Source: Bacillus inaquosorum KCTC 13429
GTDB lineage: Bacteria > Bacillota > Bacilli > Bacillales > Bacillaceae
Direction of reading: 5' to 3'
Length of the DNA: 64,000 nucleotides
Assembly (NCBI RefSeq): GCF_000332645.1
Contig: NZ_AMXN01000004.1
Span: forward strand, 310,001 to 374,000
Made by a program: the position numbers and the translations under genes. This document shows, one piece after another, positions 11,353 to 19,594 of the stretch (position 1 is the stretch's first letter; every line of letters starts with the position of its first letter). Under the pieces are notes generated by a model. The model was not told where the DNA came from and did not search any database. It was given only the letters and a program-made list of their open reading frames with translations.

Positions 11353-11523
11353 TTATCTTCTTGCCCGTTTTTCGGCACGGCGGTCGGCGACGATAAAGCA
11401 GGCATGAATCGCGCCCGGCAGCCAAAAGATACAGGTCAATATGAGATTCAGCAATGCCTGAAACGGTTTTCCCGAAAACAAAACAGCGAGCGGCGGGCAT
11501 AGGACAGCAAGCAAGTACATCAT
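11353..11523 (-). CDS. 56-residue Pmp3/YqaE-family membrane micro-protein
   Basis: The protein begins MMYLLAVLCPPLAVLFSGKP and contains two hydrophobic helices joined by ALLNLILTCIFWLPGAIHA, ending in a basic tail EKRARR. The PPLAV and LPGxIHA motifs are typical of the UPF0057/Pmp3 family, small membrane proteins linked to membrane potential and salt stress. An excellent AAAGGAG ribosome-binding site at 11530-11536 supports it. Only about 25 bases separate it from the yitW terminator, so its transcription must come from read-through or from a promoter in that small gap. A longer frame in another register over the same bases has no good start and is rejected. Confidence 0.8.
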   Translation of the reverse strand: MMYLLAVLCPPLAVLFSGKPFQALLNLILTCIFWLPGAIHACFIVADRRAEKRARR

Positions 11524-11546
11524 TTCCTTTCACTCCTTTCAGCTGT

Positions 11547-11576
11547 AAAAAAGACAGCCTCACATGTCAGGCTGTC
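11547..11576 (-). terminator. intrinsic terminator of yitW
   Basis: On the minus strand GACAGCCT and AGGCTGTC form an 8-base-pair stem with an 8-base loop, followed by six U. It lies 16 bases after the yitW stop. Confidence 0.85.
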
Positions 11577-11591
11577 CTCTTTTGTTTTGTT

Positions 11592-11900
11592 TTATTGAAT
11601 GCCAAGCGCGATTTTCGCGTATCTGGACATTTTATCTCTTGTCCAAGGCGGATTCCACACAATGTGAACCTCCGTCTCTTTTACTTCCGGAATGTCCGCT
11701 AACGCTTTTTTCACTTCATCAACGATAATTGGCGCTAAAGGGCAGCCCATTGATGTCAGTGTCATCGTCACGTGCGTTAAGCCGTCTTCATCCATGTCAA
11801 CATCGTATACCAAACCAAGGTTCACGATATCAACGCCAAGCTCAGGATCGACAACCTGTTCCAGGGCGCCCATAATGTTTTCTTTTAATGCCTCTTCCAT
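11592..11900 (-). CDS. yitW: MIP18/SufT-type iron-sulfur assembly protein
   Basis: This 102-residue protein is a single MIP18 (DUF59) domain. DPELGVDIVNLGLVYDV and the cysteine in TSMGCPLAP are the family signature. Relatives (SufT, PaaD) help mature iron-sulfur proteins. A role in cluster transfer is the natural inference, but the client proteins are not shown by the sequence. It is a single gene with its own terminator, downstream of yitV on the same strand. Confidence 0.88.
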   Translation of the reverse strand: MEEALKENIMGALEQVVDPELGVDIVNLGLVYDVDMDEDGLTHVTMTLTSMGCPLAPIIVDEVKKALADIPEVKETEVHIVWNPPWTRDKMSRYAKIALGIQ

Positions 11901-11964
11901 GTTCCCTCACTCCTTTTTTTCTACAGTATAACGTAAATTCAGCTCTTGTTAATAACTTAGTGCT

Positions 11965-12732
11965 TTATAAGTACATATCAAACCATTCAATCGTTTTTAA
12001 CACAGCTGTCCGCGGGACTTTATGGTCGGCGTGCTCATCTCCGATAAATTGGAGGCGTTCCGGCTGCTCGCTATAGTGGGATTTGATCGTGTCATAAAAT
12101 TTCCGGGTCGGCGCGTAAGGCACGACTTTATCTTTTACGCCGTGCCAAAATAATAGCGGGCGCTGGCGCAGTTTCTCCGGCTGAAGGCTGAGATCACGCA
12201 ATTCAAGACGCTCCATCAGCTCCTGCACCTTTTCTTCCGGCACATCGATCTCAATGCCCTGAGATTGAATATGGTCAATCTGCTGCTGAAACAGTTCCAC
12301 GTAATTCGGGCTCCCCATCAGACTGACGCCGGCTTTTATCCAATCATAAGCAGTCAATGCGCCAAGCGTTGTGATGCCGCCCATCGACGTGCCTGCAAGC
12401 CCGATGCGGCCGCCGTCTATCAGGCCCTCTTTTTCAAAATGAGTTTTGAGTACGCCGATCTCTTCAATCTCGTTGAGAACAATGTCCCAAAAATGGCCGG
12501 CGAGCTCTTCAACAGCCATTTGCTCTCCCCGTTCGCCATGGTGCAGAGCCTCCGGCAGTACAGCTCTGAAGCCCTTCTCCGCAAGCAGGTAAGCAATATG
12601 AAGGTTGTGTTCCTTCGCGCTAGTAAAACCATGTATAAAGATCACAAGAGGAACAGCGCGGTGTCTGTTCTCTTCCTTTACAATATGTAAAAACGGAATA
12701 CCGGAAACGGTTTGATTTTCAATTTGAATCAC
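11965..12732 (-). CDS. yitV: alpha/beta hydrolase (esterase or peptidase-like)
   Basis: This 255-residue alpha/beta hydrolase has the oxyanion segment IFIHGFTSAKEH, the nucleophile elbow GTSMGG, and a likely acid/base pair in HGVKDKVVP and GDEHAD. I chose the GTG at 12732 because AAGGAGG lies eight bases upstream. A longer frame from 12783 has no ribosome-binding site. It is divergent from yitU, with about 120 bases between them. Substrate unknown. Confidence 0.85.
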   Translation of the reverse strand: MIQIENQTVSGIPFLHIVKEENRHRAVPLVIFIHGFTSAKEHNLHIAYLLAEKGFRAVLPEALHHGERGEQMAVEELAGHFWDIVLNEIEEIGVLKTHFEKEGLIDGGRIGLAGTSMGGITTLGALTAYDWIKAGVSLMGSPNYVELFQQQIDHIQSQGIEIDVPEEKVQELMERLELRDLSLQPEKLRQRPLLFWHGVKDKVVPYAPTRKFYDTIKSHYSEQPERLQFIGDEHADHKVPRTAVLKTIEWFDMYL

Positions 12733-12852
12733 AATGTGCACCTCCTTAGGATAACCATAATCATAAGTGTAACATGTAGACAATAAAGATGGTAAAAAGC
12801 TACACTGTAATTAAGGCAAAACAAGCAAAATCTAAGGTAAAAGGAGCTTTTC

Positions 12853-13665
12853 ATGGAGACAAAACCTTATCTAATCGCATTAGACTTAGATGGAACGCTA
12901 TTAAAGGATGATAAAACCATATCAGAAAACACCCTTCAGATCATACAGCGCCTAAAAGATGACGGGCATTATGTCTGTATCGCGACGGGTCGTCCGTATC
13001 GTTCAAGTTCCATGTACTACCAGCAGATGGAGCTGACAACGCCGATTGTCAATTTTAACGGAGCGTTTGTCCATCATCCGCAGGACGACAGCTGGGGACG
13101 GTATCATACCTCGCTGCCGCTTGATGTTGTCAAACAGCTAGTGGATATCAGCGAGAACTACAACGTACATAATGTGCTTGCTGAAGTCATTGACGACGTG
13201 TACTTTCATTACCATGATGAGCACCTGATTGATGCCTTTAACATGAACACAACGAAGGTGACGGTCGGAGACTTGCGGGAAAATCTCGGTGAGGATGTTA
13301 CATCCGTACTCATTCACGCAAAAGAAGAAGATGTTCCGGCAATACGCTCCTATTTATCGGATGTGCATGCCGAGGTGATCGATCATAGAAGATGGGCCGC
13401 GCCGTGGCACGTCATTGAAATTATTAAAAGCGGCATGAACAAAGCGGTCGGCCTGCAGAAAATCAGCGATTATTACGGCGTGCCAAGGGAACGGATCATT
13501 GCTTTTGGCGATGAGGATAACGATTTAGAGATGCTTGAATTCGCCGGCTGCGGCGTTGCCATGGGAAATGGAATTGATGCTGTCAAGCAGATTGCAAACC
13601 GAACAACAGCTGCAAATGAAGAAGACGGCGTGGCAAGGTTTTTGAAAGAATATTTCTCCCTTTAA
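12853..13665 (+). CDS. yitU: HAD-superfamily Cof-type phosphatase
   Basis: This 270-residue protein has the Cof-type HAD signature. The catalytic DLDGTLL lies at residues 10-16, followed by ATGRPY, a large type IIB cap domain, the lysine of GMNKAVGL, and the metal-binding GDEDNDLEML near residue 215. Such enzymes dephosphorylate sugar phosphates, flavin precursors or other small molecules. Some Bacillus relatives act on the riboflavin precursor, and a similar role is possible but not shown. An AAAGGAGC site precedes the ATG. No clear terminator follows. Confidence 0.88.
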   Translation: METKPYLIALDLDGTLLKDDKTISENTLQIIQRLKDDGHYVCIATGRPYRSSSMYYQQMELTTPIVNFNGAFVHHPQDDSWGRYHTSLPLDVVKQLVDISENYNVHNVLAEVIDDVYFHYHDEHLIDAFNMNTTKVTVGDLRENLGEDVTSVLIHAKEEDVPAIRSYLSDVHAEVIDHRRWAAPWHVIEIIKSGMNKAVGLQKISDYYGVPRERIIAFGDEDNDLEMLEFAGCGVAMGNGIDAVKQIANRTTAANEEDGVARFLKEYFSL

Positions 13666-13769
13666 AGGCCGGTCCGTATTAATTTTTCCCACTCATAAAC
13701 CTTACTTCGCCCCACCATACTATTGAAGACGACTCATCTCGTCAAAGTATGGAAGGGGGCAGTCTCAAA

Positions 13770-13922
13770 ATGGGTAAACGAAGCAAATCCAGAAGGTTTA
13801 TTCAGCAGGGTAAAGACTCCATCGGGCTACACGCCGCTAGATTTCCATATCGGTCTACATTAGAAGAAGCTCACCAGCATGCCGCGGCACGAGACTCGGC
13901 CGAAAGACAGGTTGAATATTAA
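13770..13922 (+). CDS. 50-residue basic hypothetical protein upstream of yizC
   Basis: The frame starts MGKRSKSRRFIQQGKD and ends in AERQVEY. It is rich in Arg, Lys, His and Ala and has no membrane segment or cysteine. A GGAAGGGGG ribosome-binding site lies about 10 bases upstream, and its TAA is directly followed by the yizC ATG (TAAATG), which supports a real two-gene unit. I do not recognise the family. It may be a small spore or nucleic-acid-binding protein, but this is a guess from composition. Confidence 0.6.
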   Translation: MGKRSKSRRFIQQGKDSIGLHAARFPYRSTLEEAHQHAAARDSAERQVEY

Positions 13923-14120
13923 ATGAGAAACGAACTGTTTCAGCAGGCAAAATCATTTGTTCAACAGGCTGTCATGGTGACAAACGGCTTTGAGGAAGGC
14001 GATCAGGAGCAAGCGATTCTGAGAGCCAAAAACGCTGTGTCTTCTGCGTATGCCAACTCGACAGATGCGGAACGTCGCCAGCTCCATCAATTTCAGGATC
14101 AGCTGGACAAACTTCAATAA
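13923..14120 (+). CDS. yizC: small DUF3813-type protein
   Basis: This 65-residue acidic protein is probably all helical. Its sequence MRNELFQQAKSFVQQAV...LHQFQDQLDKLQ reads like an amphipathic helical hairpin. It matches what I recall of the B. subtilis YizC/DUF3813 family, whose function is unknown. It starts directly after the stop of the preceding 50-residue gene and ends just before the terminator facing ipi. Confidence 0.75.
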   Translation: MRNELFQQAKSFVQQAVMVTNGFEEGDQEQAILRAKNAVSSAYANSTDAERRQLHQFQDQLDKLQ

Positions 14121-14149
14121 AAAAAGGCTATGGCGATTCGCCATAGCCT
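14121..14149 (-). terminator. terminator between convergent yizC and ipi
   Basis: GGCTATGGCG and CGCCATAGCC form a 10-base-pair stem with a 3-base loop. On the minus strand, the ipi side, it is followed by six U, so it is strong there. On the plus strand the tail is weaker (UCUUAUUU), but it may also stop yizC transcripts. Confidence 0.88.
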
Positions 14150-14150
14150 C

Positions 14151-14606
14151 TTATTTGACTTCAAACTGCTGAACAGCCTGAACCTGCTTCAGATTCTCCG
14201 CTCTGCCCTTAAATGTCACCTTCACCTCGTAGGTTCCGGGCTCAGGGACTTCCTTCCACACATCAGAGAAATCATATGTTTCTCCAGGCTCAAGCGTCAG
14301 GTTTTGAAAAGCCTGCGTAAACATTTTGTCTTTCGAATAACGGTATCTTTCTTTGTTCTCAGAATCATACACGACAAGTTCAAATTTTTGTCCTGTGCTG
14401 AATTGAAACTCGACAGCACGTTCGCTTTGGTTCTTCAGCGACATGTTAAACTTGATTTGTTCAGGCTCCTGAATTGCGTCAACAGATAAAACAACCTCTT
14501 GATTCTCCATTCCGCCTGATACCTCCTTATCGGGTTCTGTCTGCTCATCTTTCCCGCAGCCTATCAAAAGCAGCACGGGCAGGAGCATCACAAGCAGCCG
14601 TTTCAC
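14151..14606 (-). CDS. ipi: BsuPI-domain proteinase inhibitor, with upstream lipoprotein signal
   Basis: The C-terminal 119 residues, from MENQEVVLS, are the BsuPI inhibitor known from B. subtilis as an inhibitor of the major intracellular serine protease. The same frame continues 32 codons upstream to a GTG at 14606 (or 35 codons to a GTG at 14615). The added part is a lipoprotein signal: a basic start, a run of Leu/Val, then lipobox LLIGC, then an acidic linker. AGGTGG lies 5-6 bases before the 14606 GTG, while AAGGAGG lies about 11 bases before the internal ATG at 14510, so both starts are plausible. It follows yitT by about 20 bases, probably in one operon. The long form would be a membrane lipoprotein, the short form cytoplasmic. 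Confidence 0.8.
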   Translation of the reverse strand: MKRLLVMLLPVLLLIGCGKDEQTEPDKEVSGGMENQEVVLSVDAIQEPEQIKFNMSLKNQSERAVEFQFSTGQKFELVVYDSENKERYRYSKDKMFTQAFQNLTLEPGETYDFSDVWKEVPEPGTYEVKVTFKGRAENLKQVQAVQQFEVK

Positions 14607-14624
14607 GACTTCCACCTGCTTTCG

Positions 14625-15467
14625 TCAGTCTTTTCTAAAGAAACCAAAAATCCCAGTCGTTTGAACAATGTTCGTAAATGCTTTCGGATCAACTTCTTTG
14701 ACGATCTTCTCTAAATCGTACAGTTCATACCTTGTGATGACGATAATCATCATTTCTTTCTGTTCGTTCGTAAAGGCGCCTTTGGCCGGAACAGTTGTGA
14801 TGCCGCGCACCATTTTTCCGTAAATGGCTTCTTTGATTTCGTCCGCTTTTTTCGTCACGATCATTGCCGTAAGCTTCATGTGGCGGGTGTGAATAGCGTC
14901 GATCACCCTCGTTGTCACATACAGTGTAACCAGGGTATATAATGCTTTCTCCCAACCTTGCAATAATCCTGCCGTCAAGATGATAATCCCGTTCAGAATG
15001 AAGAAATACGTGCCGACGGGTTTATCCTTCCACTTTGCAAGCACCATGGCGACGATATCAAGCCCGCCTGTCGAAGCGCCGTATTTTAATGTTAAGCCAA
15101 TACCGACAGCGGAAATGACGCCGCCGAACACCGCGTTCAGCAAAATGTCATGCGATAAGCTTGTTTCCGGCAGGATCCCCATAAACACAGTAGTCAGTGC
15201 GACACTTAGAATGCTGTACACCGTAAACGATTTGCCGACCTTCAGCCACCCTAAAATACCGACCGGAATGTTTAAGAGGAACAAGAGCGTTCCTGTCGAT
15301 ATGTAAAAGGGGGCGTATTGCACAATGACGCTTGATAAAAGCTGGGCGACACCCGTAAATCCGCTGGCATATACATCTGCCGGAATCAAAAATAAGTTCA
15401 GCCCGGCCGCATTGAGTAAAGCGCCGATGATGACGATGAGTAATTTTTTTGTTTGATCTAGAACCAT
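14625..15467 (-). CDS. yitT: YitT-family membrane protein (DUF161 plus DUF2179)
   Basis: This 280-residue protein has about five or six membrane helices in an N-terminal DUF161 domain. NAAGLNLFLIPADVYASG and the glycine-rich GASTGGLDIVA are characteristic. A soluble C-terminal DUF2179 domain ends in KEVDPKAFTNI. The start at 15467 is set by GGAGG upstream; an extension to 15539 lacks a site. It is upstream of ipi in the same direction. The window contains a shorter relative, yitE, without the C-terminal domain. The transported substrate, if any, is unknown. Confidence 0.88.
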   Translation of the reverse strand: MVLDQTKKLLIVIIGALLNAAGLNLFLIPADVYASGFTGVAQLLSSVIVQYAPFYISTGTLLFLLNIPVGILGWLKVGKSFTVYSILSVALTTVFMGILPETSLSHDILLNAVFGGVISAVGIGLTLKYGASTGGLDIVAMVLAKWKDKPVGTYFFILNGIIILTAGLLQGWEKALYTLVTLYVTTRVIDAIHTRHMKLTAMIVTKKADEIKEAIYGKMVRGITTVPAKGAFTNEQKEMMIIVITRYELYDLEKIVKEVDPKAFTNIVQTTGIFGFFRKD

Positions 15468-15604
15468 GGCATGTTCCTCCGCTCTTTCTTCTTTATTATG
15501 TTTTCCCTTAAAACAAATATTTGAACACGATTTTGGCAAATTAATATGATATAGTTGGCTTAACTCTCTTGATAACGAACGATAACGGAAAGAAGGGAAG
15601 CAAT

Positions 15605-16456
15605 ATGACAGTTCATCTCATCGCTGACAGCGCCGCCGATCTGCCCCGTTCTTATTTTGAAGAAAACGGCATCGGCTTTATTCCGCTCAGAGTTTCTCTC
15701 GGAGATAAAGAATTCGAAGATGCAGTCACGATTGATGCGGATCAAATATTTGATGCGATGCAAAATGGAGAAACGCCTAAGACGTCCCAAGCCTCACCGC
15801 AAGCGATTAAAAATGTGTTTTTGCATTATGCCGAAACAGGTGATCCCGCTCTTTACATTGCCTTTTCCTCAGGCCTCTCAGGCACGTATCAGACGGCTGT
15901 GATGATCGCCAATGAAGTGAAGGAGGAATTCCCCGATTTCGATTTGCGGGTCATTGATTCCAAATGTGCTTCATTAGGATACGGTTTGGCCGTCCGGCAT
16001 GCCACCGATCTCTGTATCAACGGGAATACAATACAAGAAATTGAAACGTCTGTAAAGAACTTTTGTGAACAGCTTGAGCACATTTTTACCGTGGATGATC
16101 TCACGTATCTTGCAAGAGGCGGCCGCATCTCAAAAACATCCGCTTTTGTCGGCGGTCTGCTGAATATTAAACCGCTGCTTCAGATGGAGGACGGCAAGCT
16201 TGTGCCTCTGGAAAAAATCCGCGGACAGAAAAAACTTTTCAAACGGATCATCGAACTCATGAAAGAGCGCGGTGATGATTGGAGCAATCAAACCGTAGGG
16301 ATCAGCTACGCCGCGAACGAAGAAAAAGCCACTGACATGAAACACTTGATTGAAGATGAGTTTAAGCCGAAAGAGATCATCATGCATTCGATCGGTTCTG
16401 CGATCGGCTCGCACGCCGGCCCCGGCACATTAGCGATATTCTTTTTAAGAAAATAA
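15605..16456 (+). CDS. yitS: DegV-family fatty-acid-binding protein
   Basis: This 283-residue protein is a DegV/FakB-type carrier that holds one fatty acid for the fatty-acid kinase FakA. The N-terminal IADSAADLP and the conserved [12 protein letters not shown] loop near residue 88 bind the carboxylate. [18 protein letters not shown] at the C-terminus is also a family hallmark. I chose the ATG at 15605 behind AAGAAGGGAAG over an upstream ATG at 15569. Its last codons lie inside a duplicated terminator segment (see 16442-16583). Confidence 0.88.
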   Translation: MTVHLIADSAADLPRSYFEENGIGFIPLRVSLGDKEFEDAVTIDADQIFDAMQNGETPKTSQASPQAIKNVFLHYAETGDPALYIAFSSGLSGTYQTAVMIANEVKEEFPDFDLRVIDSKCASLGYGLAVRHATDLCINGNTIQEIETSVKNFCEQLEHIFTVDDLTYLARGGRISKTSAFVGGLLNIKPLLQMEDGKLVPLEKIRGQKKLFKRIIELMKERGDDWSNQTVGISYAANEEKATDMKHLIEDEFKPKEIIMHSIGSAIGSHAGPGTLAIFFLRK

Positions 16457-16508
16457 GCAAACAAAAACAGTCAGACTCATATGTCCTGACTGTTTTTGTT
16501 TGCTTATT
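16452..16508. terminator. yitS-side copy of the yitS/nprB terminator
   Basis: There are 23-base perfect inverted arms (16452-16474 and 16486-16508) around an 11-base centre. The core CAGTCAG/CTGACTG stem is followed by UUUUUGUUU on both strands, so it should work in both directions. Confidence 0.88.
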
Positions 16509-16521
16509 GAATTTTTAAGAA

Positions 16522-16578
16522 AATAAGCAAACAAAAACAGTCAGACTCATATGTCCTGACTGTTTTTGTTTGCTTATT
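16522..16578. terminator. nprB-side copy of the yitS/nprB terminator
   Basis: This is an identical copy, 70 bases to the right of the first, with arms at 16522-16544 and 16556-16578. The nprB stop codon lies in the right arm. Confidence 0.88.
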
Positions 16579-18190
16579 GAATTCCGACAGCTTTATACGC
16601 TTTTTCGACTGAAGCGGATTGCTTCGAGCCTTCACCGTATAAATCATTGGCCGCTTCGATTGCCGCTTGCTTCATCATGCTGAAATCTGTAGACGCCGTT
16701 ACATAATATGTTAAAGCCCGATAGTAAATTTGTTCACATGCTTCACGCCCAATCCCTTCAACCTGTACATCGTGGTGCACGCCTCCTTCTGCCAGAAGGT
16801 AAGCTGCTTTATTGTGGATGGACGAATTGATATGGACTCCGCCATAATCCTCTGTTCCTGTGTAACGGTTCGAGTAATGATCGGGATTTCCCTGCTTGGA
16901 TGGGTCCTCTAATGATCGTAATGAGTCTCCCGCAATATCCGGGGTATAGACATCCTCGCCGATTTCCCAATCATCACGGTCTGCCATCGCCCCCATAATG
17001 TCGGAAATGGACTCGTTTAATGCACCGGGTTCTCCTTGATATAAGAGACCGGCGGAATACTGCGTGACTGCGTGTGTGATTTCATGTGCGACAATGTCGA
17101 GCGATCCGGACAGCGGCTTAAATGTTGAGCCGTCTCCATCACCGTATACCATCTGCACACCGTTCCACGCCGCATTGTTCCACTGTTTGCCGACATGCAC
17201 GGTAGACGTAATCCTTGCTCCGTTTTGATCAAAAGAATCACGGCTAAATGTCTTGCTGTAATAATCGTAAACGGCTTGCGCATTTGCATGCGCGTCTACA
17301 GCCGCCGGTTCTTTAAATACAGATGTGCCGCTGACTATTTCTTTGCCCGTATACCCGATCAATTGAGACAAAAGCGTAAACAAGGTTTCATTCAGGTTCT
17401 CCGCGTCAAACGTATTGATCCCTTTTCCCCTTGTTTCGTCCGCCAAATAAAAGCGCCCATTCTGTTCAGTGACTTCAAAGCTTTTTTCATCGCCTGAGAC
17501 GCCGATTCCTGTACCTGCCGCTTCATGAATGGCGTTAAAAGACTCAATAACCTTTCCATTTTTGGCATCGATGAAATAATGCCAATAGCCAGGCTCAGGT
17601 TCAGATGTCGAGATTCTCACAAGGTAGGCAAGATCATATGCCCCGTCGTGCGGATAGATATATAATTCGCCTTTCGGTTCCCCGTCAATATATTCGATTT
17701 TCCCTATGGAAGCCTCGAGCTCACGCCGCGCTGTATGTATTGCTTTTTCTTCAGAAATGGACGGTGTGACGGATACGTTTTTTATTTGCGGATGCACCTT
17801 TCCAAAGAAACTTTTCACCTGTTTGTTTTCCTTCATTGCGACCGCTTGTTCAAAGCCGTAAATCGGAATTCCTTTGTAAACTTCCGTTAATTTAAAAAAC
17901 GTTTGTTTTGTCTTTGGATCCTTTATTGTTTTTGAAATGCGAAAATGGCTGTTCGCATCCCCTTTGAGCTTAAAATGCGTTTGATGCTTGTTAAGATAGG
18001 AAAATAGCGATTCTTTTTGGGTTGTGTTTTGTGCTTGCTTCGGTGATGACTTTTCGATGATGTATGAAGGGGTTTGATACGCATTGTCATATTTGATGCT
18101 TTGATCAGCTGAGGCCTGTGTTACAAAAACCATTTGGGCCGCCGTGCATAAGCCGGCCAGCAATAGAGACGTCTTGGCTAGGTTGCGCAA
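16574..18190 (-). CDS. nprB: extracellular neutral metalloprotease B
   Basis: NprB is a secreted thermolysin-like (M4) zinc protease of 538 residues. A signal peptide (MRNLAKTSLLLAGLC, cut near QASA) is followed by a propeptide with FTP and PepSY regions, then the catalytic domain. The zinc motif HEITH is near residue 370 and is followed by the third ligand in GALNESISDIMG. A later conserved histidine lies in DYGGVHINSSIHNKA. It sits beside the yitPOM/yizB toxin locus. I recall reports that NprB and the YitPOM toxin are induced together by DegSU in biofilms. Its 3' end lies in the duplicated terminator. Confidence 0.95.
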   Translation of the reverse strand: MRNLAKTSLLLAGLCTAAQMVFVTQASADQSIKYDNAYQTPSYIIEKSSPKQAQNTTQKESLFSYLNKHQTHFKLKGDANSHFRISKTIKDPKTKQTFFKLTEVYKGIPIYGFEQAVAMKENKQVKSFFGKVHPQIKNVSVTPSISEEKAIHTARRELEASIGKIEYIDGEPKGELYIYPHDGAYDLAYLVRISTSEPEPGYWHYFIDAKNGKVIESFNAIHEAAGTGIGVSGDEKSFEVTEQNGRFYLADETRGKGINTFDAENLNETLFTLLSQLIGYTGKEIVSGTSVFKEPAAVDAHANAQAVYDYYSKTFSRDSFDQNGARITSTVHVGKQWNNAAWNGVQMVYGDGDGSTFKPLSGSLDIVAHEITHAVTQYSAGLLYQGEPGALNESISDIMGAMADRDDWEIGEDVYTPDIAGDSLRSLEDPSKQGNPDHYSNRYTGTEDYGGVHINSSIHNKAAYLLAEGGVHHDVQVEGIGREACEQIYYRALTYYVTASTDFSMMKQAAIEAANDLYGEGSKQSASVEKAYKAVGIQ

Positions 18191-18283
18191 AACACCACAT
18201 CCTTCCTATTTTGGAATCTATCATTTTTCTTCATCCTATCAAAAAAATAAACACTTGTATGTGGTGCTTCGTTCTTATTTTCC

Positions 18284-18325
18284 CAAAAAAGAAGGGCAGA
18301 GATATTTCACTCTGCCCTTCTTTTT
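18284..18325 (-). terminator. intrinsic terminator of the yizB-yitQ-yitR operon
   Basis: A 16-base-pair stem (AAAAAGAAGGGCAGAG with CTCTGCCCTTCTTTTT) with an 8-base loop begins directly after the yitR stop and is followed by U-rich sequence on the minus strand. It separates yitR from nprB. Confidence 0.9.
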
Positions 18326-18619
18326 CTACTCTACTAATTTTTTATTGACATAAATAATAACCCCTGCTCCATATGCCAAAATAAGCGGCGGAATGAGCTG
18401 CTCCTGGCCTTGAAACGAGATAAAGCTATTCAGCAAAATGAACAAACCGGAATTCAAGAAAAAGTAGCCTGCTATTCTGGCCAGCCGATCTTTATCCCGG
18501 ATACGGGCCTCATTAAATCCGGCCAGCATCCACGTTTGTTTTTTGATCCCGACAAAATAGGCAACTACAAAGAATAAAAGCGCGATGACTATTAACAGAT
18601 AATTGATGCCGATTTCCAT
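18326..18619 (-). CDS. yitR: small membrane protein (DUF3784-like)
   Basis: This 97-residue protein has three hydrophobic segments (residues about 5-25, 50-65 and 75-92) and the motif MLAGFNEARIRDKDRLARIAGYFFL. DUF3784 proteins show the same GxN loop between helices. It is the last gene of yizB-yitQ-yitR, next to the SDP-like toxin genes yitPOM. Immunity or resistance is a reasonable guess from position, as small membrane proteins protect against SDP, but the sequence alone does not show it. Confidence 0.75.
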   Translation of the reverse strand: MEIGINYLLIVIALLFFVVAYFVGIKKQTWMLAGFNEARIRDKDRLARIAGYFFLNSGLFILLNSFISFQGQEQLIPPLILAYGAGVIIYVNKKLVE

Positions 18620-18638
18620 ATTTGAGCCTCCTACAACA

Positions 18639-19226
18639 TTACTTGACGTTTAGAAAAAGAAAAAAAGCGGCGCAGCTTACTGCAATCAGCAGCAGGACGA
18701 CGGATGCATTGAGGAACGGCTGCAAAAGAAGCAGCACAGCCAAAAACAGCAAATAAGCCGCACCGACTCGCGAAATCGTGACAATCTCCTTTTGAGAGCG
18801 CAATTTGTTTTTTCTGACGCCAGCAAACATCATCAGTTTTTTCCGCTTCCACACATATCCGGCGAGCACCGTTAAATAAACAACCAGCGGCAGATGTCTG
18901 TAATCGGGCGGCAGCAGCGGCAGGGCGATAATCGCGGCAATGAGAAGGACCGAAAGCCAGCTTTTGCCCAATAAAGACCCCCTCCTTTTCATCTCTCCCC
19001 CATCATCCCTCATCGCTTCGGCAAGCTCCTTCGGATGAGAAAATTCGGTTTCAACAGCTTCCTGCAGTTCCTCTTCACTAAGGCCGGCTTTGATTCTGTC
19101 TTGTACAAAAGCGGTTATATGTCCCTTTAATTCGCAGATGGCGTTTTCTCTCTCTACATCAGGCATATTCGCCAGCTCTGCATTTAGTTCCTCCATGTAC
19201 CTGTCAATGATGTGCTGTGCATTCAT
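18639..19226 (-). CDS. yitQ: DUF1700-like membrane protein in the toxin locus
   Basis: This 195-residue protein has a soluble N-terminal helical part (residues 1-85, with [18 protein letters not shown] and [18 protein letters not shown]). Four hydrophobic segments follow. N-terminal domains of this kind are common in proteins encoded beside PadR regulators. The ATG at 19226 overlaps the yizB stop (ATGA), so it is coupled to the regulator. A longer frame from 19376 runs through yizB and is rejected. It may help sense or resist membrane damage from the YitM toxin; this is inferred from context. Confidence 0.75.
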   Translation of the reverse strand: MNAQHIIDRYMEELNAELANMPDVERENAICELKGHITAFVQDRIKAGLSEEELQEAVETEFSHPKELAEAMRDDGGEMKRRGSLLGKSWLSVLLIAAIIALPLLPPDYRHLPLVVYLTVLAGYVWKRKKLMMFAGVRKNKLRSQKEIVTISRVGAAYLLFLAVLLLLQPFLNASVVLLLIAVSCAAFFLFLNVK

Positions 19227-19570
19227 AGCAAATCCTCCGATAAAGACAGTAAGGCTTGATGGGTTTCCAGGTATTTCTCCAGCCGTTCTTTTAACATTTC
19301 TTCTCCTTTTTGCGTCATTTTGTAATACTTTCTTTTCGGGCCGTCCAATGAATCCTCCCAAAAAAATTCGATCCATCCCTTCTCGGTCATTCGTTTCAGA
19401 ATCGGATAAATCGCTCCCTCTGAAATAGCCAGTGCCGAGGTTGTTTTTAAGGATGACGTCAGCTCATAACCGTACATCGGTTTAGAGCGCAGCAGGGAAA
19501 GGATGGCCAGCTCGAAAATCCCTTTTCGAAATTGAACAATCCAGCGGTCATTAACTTGATTCGTTTTCAT
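19223..19570 (-). CDS. yizB: PadR-family transcriptional regulator
   Basis: This 115-residue winged-helix protein is of the PadR family. [24 protein letters not shown] is the recognition-helix region, followed by [19 protein letters not shown] and a C-terminal dimerisation helix. It heads the yizB-yitQ-yitR operon and faces yitPOM across 177 bases that contain two inverted repeats (19595-19615 and 19636-19656). Such regulators usually repress their own operon and respond to membrane or phenolic stress. An internal later start is possible. Confidence 0.85.
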   Translation of the reverse strand: MKTNQVNDRWIVQFRKGIFELAILSLLRSKPMYGYELTSSLKTTSALAISEGAIYPILKRMTEKGWIEFFWEDSLDGPKRKYYKMTQKGEEMLKERLEKYLETHQALLSLSEDLL

Positions 19571-19594
19571 AGTTTAAATATATCGAAAAAACCA

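Larger units (their letters stand above)
16442..16583. repeat. 70-bp exact tandem duplication containing a bidirectional terminator
   Basis: Bases 16442-16513 and 16512-16583 are identical, giving a tandem repeat with a period of 70. The unit holds the last codons and stop of yitS, a hairpin, and the last codons and stop of nprB. The true yitS stop (16454-16456) is in copy one and the true nprB stop (16574-16576) is in copy two. The inner halves are spare copies. Confidence 0.95.

Noticed and set aside
11321-11563. 80-codon minus-strand frame over the Pmp3-type gene
   Set aside because: It lacks a ribosome-binding site and looks unlike protein, whereas the 56-codon frame in another register has a strong site and family motifs.
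19226-19376. N-terminal extension of yitQ through yizB
   Set aside because: yizB is a clear PadR gene in another frame, and the yitQ ATG overlaps its stop as in coupled operons.
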